From the NCBI GenBank assembly GCA_963792915.1, contig CAWBYD010000004.1, positions 124,001-188,000 on the forward strand: a DNA stretch of 64,000 nt. The letters run 5' to 3'. The notes below the pieces were generated by a model. It was not told the DNA's origin. It saw nothing but the letters and a program-made list of their open reading frames with translations, and ran no database searches. Shown here one piece after another: positions 1 through 9,214 of this stretch (positions are counted from its first letter, which is position 1; each line of letters starts with the position of its first letter). The position numbers were made by a program, and so were the translations under genes. The DNA comes from Solirubrobacter sp963792915. GTDB taxonomy: Bacteria > Actinomycetota > Thermoleophilia > Solirubrobacterales > Solirubrobacteraceae.

Positions 1-1
1 G

Positions 2-2869
2 ACGATGCGCGGCTTCTATTCCTACCGCAAGGGCGGCTGGGACTGCCACGGGCTGCCGGTCGAGATCGCGGTCCAGGGCCAGTTGGGGATCGAGTCCAAG
101 CAGGACATCGAGGCCTACGGCATCGCCGAGTTCAACGCCAAGTGCCGCGAGTCGGTCTTCGAATATCTCGAGGACTGGAACCGGATGACCGAGCGGATCG
201 GCTACTGGGTGGACCTCGAGGAGCCCTACCGGACGCTCGACACGCCGTACATCGAGTCGGTCTGGTGGGCGCTGCGCCAGCTGTGGGACAAGGACCTGCT
301 CTACGAGGGCTTCAAGGTCGTCCCGTACTGCCCGCGCGACGGCACGTCGCTGTCCAGCCACGAGGTCTCGCTGGGCTACAAGGACGTCGAGGACCCGAGC
401 GTCTACGTCCGCTACCCGGTCAACCGCCCGGCCGGGGCGCTGCGCGAGGGCGACATGCTGCTCGTCTGGACCACGACGCCGTGGACGCTCGTCTCCAACG
501 CGGCCGTGGCGGTGGACCCCGAGCTGACCTATGTCCGGACGACCGACGGCTACGTGCTCGCCGAGGCGCTCGTCGGCCGCGTGTTGGGCGACGCGGCGAC
601 GGTGCAGGACCGCTTCAAGGGCGCCGACATGCTCGGCGCGGGCTACGAGCCGCCGTTCCCGTACATCCCCGCCTCCGAGTACGGCGAGAAGGGCCACACG
701 GTGCTGGCCGGCGACTTCGTGTCCGCCGAGGACGGGACCGGCATCGTCCATACCGCGATCGCGTTCGGCGAGGACGACTTCCGGCTCGGCGCCGAGAACG
801 GGCTCAACGTCATCAACCCCGTGCGCGCCGACGGCACGTACGACGAGCGCATCGGCCCGTACGCCGGACGCTGGGTCAAGGACGCCGACGACGACCTGAT
901 CGAGGACCTGCGAGCCCGCGGGCGGCTGCTGCGCGCGGAGCGCCTGCTGCACAGCTACCCACACTGCTGGCGCTGCGGCACGCCGCTCCTCTACTACTCC
1001 AAGCCCACCTGGTACATCCGCACCTCCCAGCTCAAGGACCGGCTGCTGGCCGCCAACGAGACCGTCGACTGGCATCCCGAGCACATCAAGCACGGGCGCT
1101 TCGGGCGCTGGCTGGAGAACAACGTCGACTGGGCGCTGGGCCGCGAGCGCTACTGGGGCACGCCGCTGCCGGTGTGGCGCAACGCCGCCGGCGAGGCGCT
1201 GTGCGTCGGCTCCTTCGAGGAGCTCGAGCAGCTCTCCGGCGTCGCGCTGTCTGACCCGCACCGGCCGTTCGTCGACGACGTCGAGATCCCGTCGCCGACC
1301 GGCCGCGAGCCGCTGCGCCGCGTGCCCGAGGTGATCGACGTCTGGTTCGACTCGGGCTCGATGCCGTTCGCCCAGTGGCACGCGCCGTTCGAGAATCAGG
1401 ACGTCTTCGAGCGCCAGTTCCCGGCCGACTACATCTGCGAGGCGATCGACCAGACCCGCGGCTGGTTCTACTCGCTGCTGGCGATCAGCACGCTGCTGTT
1501 CGACCAGAGCTCGTTCAAGACCGTCCTCTGCCTCGGCCACATCGCCGACCCTGAGGGCAAGAAGATGTCGAAGTCGCTCGGGAACATCGTCGTGCCCTGG
1601 GACGTCATCGACCAGCACGGCGCTGACGCCTTCCGCTGGTACTACCTCACGTCCAAGCAGCCGTGGGACGGCTACCTGTTCTCGGTCGCGACCGTCGGCG
1701 AGTCGGTGCGCCAGTTCCTGCTCCAGCTCTGGAACACGTACGGGTTCTACGTGCTCTACGCGAACGTCAACGGCATCGAACCGGCCGCCCACGCCCCCGA
1801 CACCGCTCTTGATCGCTGGGCGCTGTCGCGCCTGAACGCCACCGTCGAGGAGGTGACCGAGCGCATGGAGGCCTACGACGCCACGCGCGCCGGCCACGCC
1901 ATCGCGACGTTCGTCGACGACCTCTCCAACTGGTACGTCCGCCGCTCCCGGCGCCGCTTCTGGGACGGCGACCCGGCCGCGTTCGCGACCCTGCGCACGT
2001 GCCTGGTGACGGTGACGAAGCTGCTCGCGCCGTTCACGCCGTTCGTCGCCGACGAGATCTACGACAACCTCGACGGCGCCGAGGAAAGCGTGCACCTCAC
2101 CGACTGGCCGGCCGGCGGCGAGCGCGACCACGACCTCGAGTTCGCGATGGCCACGGTGCGCGAGACGGTCCGCCTCGGGATGGCGGCCCGCGGCCAGGCC
2201 AAGCTCAAGGTCCGCCAGCCGCTGCGCGCCGCCGTCGTGGTCGCCGCCGGCGCCGAGCGCGCCGCGATCGAGCGGCTCGCCGACGTCGTCCTGGAGGAGC
2301 TCAACGTCAAGGCGCTGCGCTACGTCTCGCAGGCCGACGAGCTTGGCTCCTACGAGGTCAAGCCCAACTACCGCGCGCTCGGCCCGCGGTTCGGCAAGCA
2401 GATGCCGCAGGTCGCGGCCGCCGTCGCGGCGCTCGACCCCGGGCACGTCGTCGACGCCCTGCGTACGCGCGGGCGCGTGGGGATCGCGGTCGACGGGCAC
2501 GACCACGAGCTCGGGGACGACGACCTGATACTGGCCATGCGGCCGCTCGAGGGATACCAGCTCGAGCGCGAGGGCTCGCACGCGGTCGCGCTCGAGCTCG
2601 AGCTCGATGACGCGCTGCGCCGCGAGGGCCTGGCACGCGAGATCGTGCACGCGATCCAGAACGCCCGCAAGTCCGCGGGACTGCAGGTGGAGGACCGCAT
2701 CGAGCTCCTGCTCGGCGGCGACGACGCCCTGCTCGCCGCGGCGCGCGAGCACGAGGCCTACGTCACGCGCGAGACGCTCGCCGTGTCGGTCACCTACGAC
2801 GGCGTCGGGGCGGTGGAGCCGGTCACGATCGAGGGCCGGCCGTTGCATATCGCGGTGCAACGGATGTAG
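2..2869 (+). CDS. ileS: Isoleucyl-tRNA synthetase, 5' end outside window
   Basis: Class Ia aminoacyl-tRNA synthetase that charges tRNA-Ile with isoleucine in the cytoplasm. The frame is open from the first bases of the window, so the start and the HIGH signature lie upstream. Visible are the GWDCHGLPVE segment that follows HIGH, the editing domain (WTTTPWTL near residue 160), the catalytic-core return (RGWFYSLL) and the KMSKS loop (GKKMSKSLGN near residue 520), then the anticodon-binding C-terminal region. About 955 residues are present; full-length enzymes of this type are about 1030-1060, so roughly the first 80-100 are missing. The stop is TAG at 2867-2869, directly against the promoter of the next operon. 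Confidence 0.97.
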   Translation, partial: TMRGFYSYRKGGWDCHGLPVEIAVQGQLGIESKQDIEAYGIAEFNAKCRESVFEYLEDWNRMTERIGYWVDLEEPYRTLDTPYIESVWWALRQLWDKDLLYEGFKVVPYCPRDGTSLSSHEVSLGYKDVEDPSVYVRYPVNRPAGALREGDMLLVWTTTPWTLVSNAAVAVDPELTYVRTTDGYVLAEALVGRVLGDAATVQDRFKGADMLGAGYEPPFPYIPASEYGEKGHTVLAGDFVSAEDGTGIVHTAIAFGEDDFRLGAENGLNVINPVRADGTYDERIGPYAGRWVKDADDDLIEDLRARGRLLRAERLLHSYPHCWRCGTPLLYYSKPTWYIRTSQLKDRLLAANETVDWHPEHIKHGRFGRWLENNVDWALGRERYWGTPLPVWRNAAGEALCVGSFEELEQLSGVALSDPHRPFVDDVEIPSPTGREPLRRVPEVIDVWFDSGSMPFAQWHAPFENQDVFERQFPADYICEAIDQTRGWFYSLLAISTLLFDQSSFKTVLCLGHIADPEGKKMSKSLGNIVVPWDVIDQHGADAFRWYYLTSKQPWDGYLFSVATVGESVRQFLLQLWNTYGFYVLYANVNGIEPAAHAPDTALDRWALSRLNATVEEVTERMEAYDATRAGHAIATFVDDLSNWYVRRSRRRFWDGDPAAFATLRTCLVTVTKLLAPFTPFVADEIYDNLDGAEESVHLTDWPAGGERDHDLEFAMATVRETVRLGMAARGQAKLKVRQPLRAAVVVAAGAERAAIERLADVVLEELNVKALRYVSQADELGSYEVKPNYRALGPRFGKQMPQVAAAVAALDPGHVVDALRTRGRVGIAVDGHDHELGDDDLILAMRPLEGYQLEREGSHAVALELELDDALRREGLAREIVHAIQNARKSAGLQVEDRIELLLGGDDALLAAAREHEAYVTRETLAVSVTYDGVGAVEPVTIEGRPLHIAVQRM

Positions 2870-2911
2870 TTGCACATGCAATCACCTCGCGCTACAGTTG
2901 TTCCCGCAACT
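2870..2911 (+). promoter_or_regulatory. Promoter with two inverted repeats upstream of the mhqO-like gene
   Basis: TTGCAC (2870-2875) and TACAGT (2893-2898) are separated by exactly 17 bp, a good -35/-10 pair. Two inverted repeats overlap it: TTGCA-CA-TGCAA (2870-2881) on the -35 and AGTTG-N6-CAACT (2896-2911) on the -10/start region. This is the layout expected for a dimeric repressor; in Bacillus the homologous genes are controlled by the MarR-type MhqR. No such regulator is in the window, so its identity is inference. Confidence 0.55.
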
Positions 2912-2938
2912 ACTACTGAGAGTTCGCGAGGGAGAGAG

Positions 2939-3880
2939 ATGAAGTTCACCGGGCTGCACCACATCACCATGATCACGGGCGACGCCCAGGCCAACGTGCG
3001 CTTCTACGGCGACCTGCTGGGCCTGCGCCTCGTCAAGAAGACCGTCAACTTCGACCAGCCGGATGCCTACCACCTGTACTTCGGCGACGACGCGGGCAAC
3101 GCGGGCTCGATCCTGACCTGGTTCGAGTTCCCGGGCGCGCGGCGCGGCCGCGCCGGTGCCGGCGCCATCCACACGCTCCAGCTGGCCGTGGGCTCGGAGG
3201 AGTCGCTCGACTTCTGGCAGCAGCGGCTTGCGGACTATGACCCGCGGCGCGAAGCCGGCACGCTGCGCTTCCACGACTACGACGGCCTGCAGCTCGAGCT
3301 CGTCGTCGCGAGCCTCGGCAACGCGCCGCTGACGTCCGAGCACCCGGAGATCCCGGCCGAGCACGCGATCGGAGGCGTGGAGGGCGCGCGCGCCTACGCG
3401 ATCTTCGACGGCGTCGAGGACCCGGTGCTCACGAAGCTGCTCGGCTTCACGTACGCCGGCAACGGCGAGTACGAGCTCGAGGGCTCCGACCGCCGCTTCC
3501 GCTGGGGCTATGACGCGCCGCCGGCCGGCCACCACATCGAGGGCGCGGGCAGTGTCCACCACATCGCCTGGGCGTCGGCCGACGCCGACCACCTGGACTG
3601 GCAGGCGCGCGTGATGGAGGCCGGCGGGCTCGTCACCGACGTCCGCGACCGCGACTACTTCCGCTCGATCTACTTCCGCGAGCGCAGCGGCGTGCTGTTC
3701 GAGATCGCCACGCTCTCGCCCGGCTTCGCCGTCGACGAGGATCCCGACCACCTCGGCGAGGCGCTGCGCCTGCCGAAACAGCACGAGCACCTGCGCGGGC
3801 AGCTCGAGGCCCGGCTGACGCCGATCCCGGCGACGCTCGCCCAGACGGCCCGGGCCGAGGCCCGCGGGGTGCAGGCATGA
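2939..3880 (+). CDS. Ring-cleaving dioxygenase, VOC/glyoxalase superfamily (MhqO-like)
   Basis: A 313-residue protein of two vicinal-oxygen-chelate modules. It starts KFTGLHHITM, where the first metal-binding histidine lies; the second module carries SVHHIAWAS and a metal-ligand glutamate in GVLFEIATL. The family includes B. subtilis MhqO, which protects against hydroquinones and quinones by extradiol-type cleavage. The chosen ATG (2939) follows GAGGGAGAGAG; an earlier in-frame ATG at 2870 would place the start inside the promoter. The stop overlaps the next ATG by 4 nt (ATGA), so it is translationally coupled to an MhqD-like hydrolase, the same pairing as in the Bacillus mhqNOD operon. The substrate is inferred. 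Confidence 0.88.
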   Translation: MKFTGLHHITMITGDAQANVRFYGDLLGLRLVKKTVNFDQPDAYHLYFGDDAGNAGSILTWFEFPGARRGRAGAGAIHTLQLAVGSEESLDFWQQRLADYDPRREAGTLRFHDYDGLQLELVVASLGNAPLTSEHPEIPAEHAIGGVEGARAYAIFDGVEDPVLTKLLGFTYAGNGEYELEGSDRRFRWGYDAPPAGHHIEGAGSVHHIAWASADADHLDWQARVMEAGGLVTDVRDRDYFRSIYFRERSGVLFEIATLSPGFAVDEDPDHLGEALRLPKQHEHLRGQLEARLTPIPATLAQTARAEARGVQA

Positions 3881-4524
3881 CGTCCCTCGTGTATCGCGAG
3901 CGCCCGTCCGCGGGCGCTCCCGAGGGCCTGCTGGTCCTCCACCACGGCCGCGGCGCCGACGAGCACGACCTGCTGGGTCTTGCCGACGTCCTGGACCCCG
4001 AGCGGCGATTGCATGTCGTCACGCCCGGCGGCCCGCTGCGCGTGCCCGGCTGGCCCGGCAAGCACTGGTACCTCGTGCCGCGCGTCGGCTACCCGGACCC
4101 GGAGACGTTCGCGGCCGCCTACCGTGCGCTCACGCAGTTCCACGACGAGACATGGGAGCGGACGGGTACGACGCCCGAGCAGACCGTCCTCGGCGGCTTC
4201 TCGATGGGCTCGGTGATGAGCTACGCGCTCGGCCTCGGGCCCGACCGCCCGGCGCCGGCCGGGATCCTGGCGTTCAGCGGCTTCGTCGGAGTGGTGGACG
4301 GCTGGCAGCCGGCCGTTCCGCGCGACTCGCGCGTGTTCATCGCCCACGGGCGCCACGATCCGGTCATGGACGTGCAATTCGCCCGCTCTGCCCGGGCGCA
4401 ACTCGAAGACGCCGGCATGGACGTCGAATACCACGAGTCCGATGCGGCCCACCACATCGATCCAGCGCACGTCCCGGCCGCCCAGGCCTGGGTGCAGGAG
4501 ACGATGGCGCGCAGCCGCGTGTAG
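3877..4524 (+). CDS. Alpha/beta hydrolase, phospholipase/carboxylesterase family (MhqD-like)
   Basis: A 215-residue cytoplasmic serine hydrolase. The nucleophile is Ser109 in GGFSMGS, the acid Asp161 in AHGRHDPVM, and the base His192/193 in AAHHIDP; an oxyanion-type HHGRG lies near residue 22. No signal peptide is seen. It overlaps the upstream dioxygenase gene by ATGA, so the pair forms one operon, and the partner matches MhqD of the B. subtilis quinone-resistance operon. The physiological substrate is unknown; hydrolysis of ring-cleavage products or thiol adducts is inference. Confidence 0.85.
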   Translation: MTSLVYRERPSAGAPEGLLVLHHGRGADEHDLLGLADVLDPERRLHVVTPGGPLRVPGWPGKHWYLVPRVGYPDPETFAAAYRALTQFHDETWERTGTTPEQTVLGGFSMGSVMSYALGLGPDRPAPAGILAFSGFVGVVDGWQPAVPRDSRVFIAHGRHDPVMDVQFARSARAQLEDAGMDVEYHESDAAHHIDPAHVPAAQAWVQETMARSRV

Positions 4525-4570
4525 CCGTGGCAACAATTCGGCAACGCCCGCGAGGCACGATGCACCGCGC

Positions 4571-4738
4571 ATGGACGAGCCCCTGCACATCGACCTCGAC
4601 GTCAGCGTCGACGGCGACGAGGTCAGCGGGCGCGTGGGCGACCGGCCGTTCAGCGGCTGGGTCGAGCTGCTCGCGGCGCTCGATGCGCTGATCGAGCCCG
4701 CGTCAGGCCGCGAGCCGGGAGCGGAGCCGTGCCGCTAG
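4571..4738 (+). CDS. Small conserved-looking hypothetical protein
   Basis: A 55-residue acidic protein beginning MDEPLHIDLDVSVDGDEVSG and containing RPFSGWVELLAALDALIE, an amphipathic helix with Trp. It lies 46 bp after the MhqD-like gene on the same strand, and its last 36 bp overlap antisense with the end of the leftward regulator gene. The FSGW-helix layout resembles small actinobacterial hypothetical proteins, but this is from memory only. No function can be assigned; it could also be non-coding. Confidence 0.5.
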   Translation: MDEPLHIDLDVSVDGDEVSGRVGDRPFSGWVELLAALDALIEPASGREPGAEPCR

Positions 4739-7685
4739 CGCGTCAGCGCCGCAGCGCTCGGCGAGCTCCAGCGCCGTGTGGGCGTCGCCGGCCGCCGCGT
4801 GGGCCTTCGCCCGCTCCAGCCGCGCCGAGGTGCCGTCCAGCAGCGTCATCGCCTCCCGCAGTGCCGCCGCGTCGCCCGCGAGCTCTCCCACCTGCCGCAG
4901 CGCGCGCCCCACGACCCACGGCGCGCCGCTGCGGCGAGCGAGCGCCAGCTCTTCGCCCGCGAGGCGCAACGCGGTCGGCCGATCACCCCGCCCCTGCGCC
5001 GCGCGCGCCCGCAGGCCGCGCCAGGGTGACCACAGCGGGTGCGTCTGCGGCGGGCGGCTCGCTTCGAGCGCCTTGGTGATCGCGACGACGTCGTCGTAGC
5101 GCCCGTCGGCCAGCAGCAGCTCGGCGCGGCTGATCATCCAGAAGCGCTCGCCGTCGGACGCGCCGGTGTGGTCGCCGGTGCGCTCCAGCGCCTCCCAGGC
5201 GCGCTCGCGGTCGCCGCGCTCGTGCCACGCGAGCGCCAGGAACGCCGGCGAGTACCCCATGTGGACGCTGCCCGCGCTGCCGAACAATCCCTCGCCCTCC
5301 ATCGCGCGCTCAAGCAGGTCGATCGCGCGCGGCAGGTCGCCGGTCCAGATGCTCGCCAGCCCGCCCCAGAGGTCCGCCCCGATCGCGTCGAGCACCGAGC
5401 CGCGGCGCCCGGCGAGCGCGCGGATGCGGCGCCACTCGCGCTCGGCGGCGTCCGGCTCGGCCATCGCCAGCACGGTCGCCGGGAGCACCGTGAAGATGCC
5501 GCGGTCGAACGCCGGCATCGCGTCGCCGTCGAGCGACTCGGCGGCCAGCGCCGCCGCCTCGCCCGCGTCGTCGCTCAGCATTGCGACCGCCAGCGAGGTG
5601 ATCGCGGTCAGCGTCTTGGCGCCCGGGCCGTCACTGCGCGGGCCGGCGCGCCAGGCCCCGAGCTCGGCGAGGTTGGCAGGATCCGCGACGCCGAAGAAGA
5701 CGCCGACGATCCGCAGCGCGCGCAGGGCCAGGTGGAGGTCCTCGTAGGCCGCCGGGAGCTCTGCCCGCGCGCTGTCGATCAGCGTCATGGCGTCCTGCGG
5801 GTTGTCCATGAACAGGATCGTGCGGGCGAGCATGACCGCCGACTCGCCGCGCGCGAGCGGGTCGGTGAGCCCGTCGCGGGCCAGCGCGAGCGCCTCGACC
5901 GCGGCGGTGCCGCGCACGAACTCCGCGGCGCTGCCGAGCTCCAGCGCCAGCTCGGAACGTACGTCGGACCCGGGCGGCTCGGCCTGCGCGCGCTGCAGGT
6001 GCGCGAGCGCGGCGTCGGGCGCGCCGCGGCCGATCGCGATCGCCGCCGCCTCGCGCAGGCGCTCGACCACCCAGGCATCCGCGCGCGGCGGCGCGAGCAT
6101 CAGCTGCGCGGCGACCCGCTCCGGGCTGGCGCCGAGCCCCGCCAGCAGGCGGGCGGCGCGCGCGTGCGCAAGCCCGCGGCGGGCGGCCGGCAGCTCGCCG
6201 TAGATGGCGTCGCGCACGAGCGGGTGCACGAAGCCCAGCGGCTCGTCGGCGCGCAGGATCTCCGCGCGCGCCAGCGCCTCGATCGTCTCCGCGGCGGCGT
6301 CCTCGTCGACTTCGGCGAGCCCGGCGATCGCGGGCAGCCCCGGCTGCTCGCCGAGCACCGCGACCGCGCGCGCCACCGCGGCGGCGGGCGCCGGCAGCCG
6401 CGCGAGACGCAGCAGCACCGTGCGCGAGACGGCGCGCGGGCCGATCGCGCGCACCGAGGCGGCGTGCGCGGCGTCGGGCGCGACGTGCTCGGCGGCCAGC
6501 GCGGTCAGCAGCTGGCGCAGCAGCAGCGGGTTGCCGGCGGTCACGTCCTGGCAGGCGGCCGCGAACGCGTGGTCGGGCGCACCGCCCAGATGATCGGACA
6601 CCAGGTCCGCCGTCCCCCCGGCCGTCAGCGGCTTGGGCTGGACCGCGACCGTGGCCGGAATCCTGGGCGAGCTCGCCCAGCAGCAGCTCGTCGCTGTCGG
6701 GCTCGCCGGTCCGGATCGTCGTGGCGACGAGCACGGGCAGGTCCGCGATGCGCCGGGCGAGATAGGCGACGAAGCGCAGCGAGGCGGTGTCGCTCCACTG
6801 CAGGTCGTCGATGCACAGCACCAGCGGGCGCAGCGCGGCGAGCTTCGCCGCGTGGCGGAAGAGCCCGTCGAGGATCGCGAACAGGCCGTCGCCGGTCGGC
6901 GGCGGCGCGTCCGCGAAGAGCTGGCGCGCGACGCCGAAGCCGAACTCGCGCTCGAGCACCCCGGCGCGCGCGTCGCGCACGTCGGCGGGGGGCGCCACCA
7001 GCTCCGGCCCGGGGACGGTCCCGAGCTCCTCGCGCAGCAGCACGCGCAGCTCGTCGTACGCGCGCAGCGCCTCGGCGGTGTTGCCGCGTTGCGCGAGCAC
7101 GCCGATCAGCGCCGCGCGCGCGGACTCGCGGAACGGCGCCGCGGCGACGGCCGCCCGCGCCGCCCGCTCGGCGGCCGGGAGCGCCGCACCGCCACGCCGC
7201 AGGCCGGCCTGCGCGGCGAGCTCGAGCGCTTCCACGCGCAGCTCCTCGAGCTCCGCGCGGGGCTCGGCGAGCCACGGCGCATCCAGGCCGGGCAGCAGGC
7301 CCGGCTCGGCCAGGCGCGCGGCCTCCAGCGCCGTGTCGGCGCCGCCGCGTGCCGCCGCCACCAGCTCGGCGATCGCCTCGACGTCGACCCAGACGGCGTC
7401 GGGGAAGACGAGCCGCAGGCTGTCGCGGCCCTCGAGCGCGGCGGGCTCGACGGCCCGCCGCAGCCGCGAGAGCACCGGGGCCAGCGCGGTGTCGCTCGGC
7501 GGCGCGCCCTCGTGCGCCCACAGCGCCTCGATCAGCTCGTCGCGCCGGACCGGCCGCGCACGGTGCAGCACCAGGTACGCGAACGCCAGGCGGCCCTGCC
7601 GGCCGCGCAGCTGCGCCTCGCGCCGCTCGCCCGCGAGCTCCGCGCGGAGCTCGCCGCAGAGGTGGATGCGCCATGGACCGCTCAC
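4703..7685 (-). pseudogene. SARP/AfsR-type transcriptional regulator, frameshifted and lacking its P-loop
   Basis: The reading frame is split. Residues from 7685 leftward encode a winged-helix DNA-binding domain (about 1-85), a bacterial transcriptional activation (BTAD) helical domain (about 90-235) and the start of an AAA-type ATPase with a Walker B-like CIDDLQWSD. From about 6660 the homologous sequence continues in another frame (from 6601 down to 4703) with GNPLLLRQLLTAL and a TPR-like tail. A single extra A in GGAATCC (6659-6660) explains the switch. In addition, the segment that should hold the ATPase Walker A motif is absent: the BTAD is joined almost directly to LEREFGFGVARQLF. Both lesions together suggest a decaying gene, though the frameshift alone could be a sequence error. 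It lies 13 bp behind an FAD oxidase gene on the same strand. Confidence 0.75.
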
Positions 7686-7698
7686 GGAGGCCCGGACG

Positions 7699-9078
7699 CT
7701 ACTGGCTCTGCCCCTCCAGGAATGCCGGAACGGTATGCGGGGCGACGAGCAGCCGCTCGGGGTCGACGGCGGCCTGCACGCGCGCGAGCCGCAGCAGCGC
7801 GTCGCGGGGGATGCACGTCTCCAGCGAGCTGCGCCGCTCGGCGAAGCTGGTGAAGCGCGTGCCGGTCGCCCACGGCGCGAGCGCGCCCAGGTAGTGATCG
7901 AGATGGGCGCCGAGGTCCTCGGCGCTCGCGGGCATGTCCGGGATGCCGACGCCGAAGAGCAGGAACTCGCCCTCGAGGTGCCCCCGCGCGCCGGCGCCCT
8001 CGGGCGCGGCGGCGAGCGCGCCGCCGAGCTGGCGCAGCTCGGCGGCCAGCAGCGGCGAGCCCGGGCCGGCGGCGCTCAGGAACGCGGCGATCGCGTCGTC
8101 GTCGAGCGTCTCCAGCAGGATCCCGTCGCCGATCGCCGGCACCGGGTCCTCGGGGTCGCCGTGCAGGCGCGCGACGGCCGCGCTGGGCATCGGCCCGAAG
8201 CCGCCCAGGATCGGCGTCGCGACGGCGCGCAGGCGCCGCTCCAGCTCGCCCGCCTCACGCCCGTCGAGGTCCACGCCGTCGATGCACACCGTGGGCACCG
8301 CGCGCAGCGGCTCGGGCACCTCGGGCAGCGGCGGCAGGCACAGGAGCCGGAACGTGGTCGTGATCGCGTCCGGCGCGAAGCGCGTCCAGTCGCGCCACTC
8401 GCGCAGCAGCGCGCCGGCGTCGGCGGCGGAGAAGAACAGCGCGCCGCCGGTCACCTGCGCGTAGTCGAGCAGCCCGATCTCGACCGCGGTGACGATCGCC
8501 GAGCCGCCGCCACCGCCGCGCAGCGCCCAGAACAGCTCGGCCCCGTTGCGCGCATCGACGCGGCGCAGCGCGCCGTCGGGCGTGACGACCTCGAACGCGC
8601 GCACGTGGTTGGCGGCCAGGCCGTGCTTGCGTGCGTAGAAGGAGAGCCCGCCGCCGAGCAGGTAGCCGATCACGCCGACCGACGGCGAGGAGCCGTGCAT
8701 CACGGCCAGCCCGTGCGGCGTGACGGCGTCGACGACGTCGCCCCAGCGCGCGCCGGCCTTGATCCGGGCGCTGCGCGCCGCGGGGTCGACGTCGATCTCG
8801 CCGTCGTGCAGCGCCAAGCGCAGCAGCAGCGTCTTCTCGAGCGGCGGCAGCGCCTGCCCGAGGTGGCCGGTGGTCTGGGCCGCGACGCGCAGCCCGTGGG
8901 CGCGGGCGTAGGCCACGGCGGCCTGCACGTGCTCGACGCTGGTCGCGAAGCAGATCGCCGCGGGGCGCTGGTCGGCGTGCAGATTCCAGGCGCGGCGGGC
9001 GGTGTCGTAGAGCGGGGAGTCGGGAAACACCAGGGCCGGCAGGTAGGCCGGCAGGGCCTGGCTGAGGATCGCGTTCAT
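7699..9078 (-). CDS. FAD-linked oxidase, berberine bridge enzyme-like
   Basis: A 459-residue flavoprotein of the p-cresol methylhydroxylase/BBE superfamily: an FAD-binding PCMH domain in the N-terminal half (VAAQTTGHLGQ, then SPSVGVIGYLLGGGLSF) and a C-terminal berberine-bridge motif region. His in TTGH is in the position used for covalent 8-alpha-histidyl FAD; the Cys used for bicovalent attachment in some relatives is not present (SPSVGV). The substrate (sugar, alkaloid or other alcohol) cannot be told. No signal peptide is seen. It is transcribed divergently from the GAF-LuxR regulator at 9215 and precedes the broken SARP gene by 13 bp, so either could have regulated it. Confidence 0.85.
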   Translation of the reverse strand: MNAILSQALPAYLPALVFPDSPLYDTARRAWNLHADQRPAAICFATSVEHVQAAVAYARAHGLRVAAQTTGHLGQALPPLEKTLLLRLALHDGEIDVDPAARSARIKAGARWGDVVDAVTPHGLAVMHGSSPSVGVIGYLLGGGLSFYARKHGLAANHVRAFEVVTPDGALRRVDARNGAELFWALRGGGGGSAIVTAVEIGLLDYAQVTGGALFFSAADAGALLREWRDWTRFAPDAITTTFRLLCLPPLPEVPEPLRAVPTVCIDGVDLDGREAGELERRLRAVATPILGGFGPMPSAAVARLHGDPEDPVPAIGDGILLETLDDDAIAAFLSAAGPGSPLLAAELRQLGGALAAAPEGAGARGHLEGEFLLFGVGIPDMPASAEDLGAHLDHYLGALAPWATGTRFTSFAERRSSLETCIPRDALLRLARVQAAVDPERLLVAPHTVPAFLEGQSQ

Positions 9079-9214
9079 GTCTTCTAGGCTCCGGGAGCGG
9101 GGTCGGGGTGCCCATCCCTGCGCTGCGGGGTCTTCGCCGGATCAGCCCTCCCCCATCTGCGGGGGGCAAGGCGCCGGCAAGCTTGCGGCAAGGGGTGCGC
9201 GGGAGAGTTCCGCC

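Noticed and set aside
5039..7894. A 951-codon open plus-strand frame opposite the SARP regulator
   Set aside because: Arg/Ala/Gly-rich antisense shadow of a GC-rich gene; no domain recognisable, while the minus strand shows clear family homology.
9140..9178. CCCTCCCCC...GGGGGGC inverted repeat before the GAF-LuxR gene as an operator
   Set aside because: Imperfect, G/C-only and common in such sequence; not enough to call a regulatory site.
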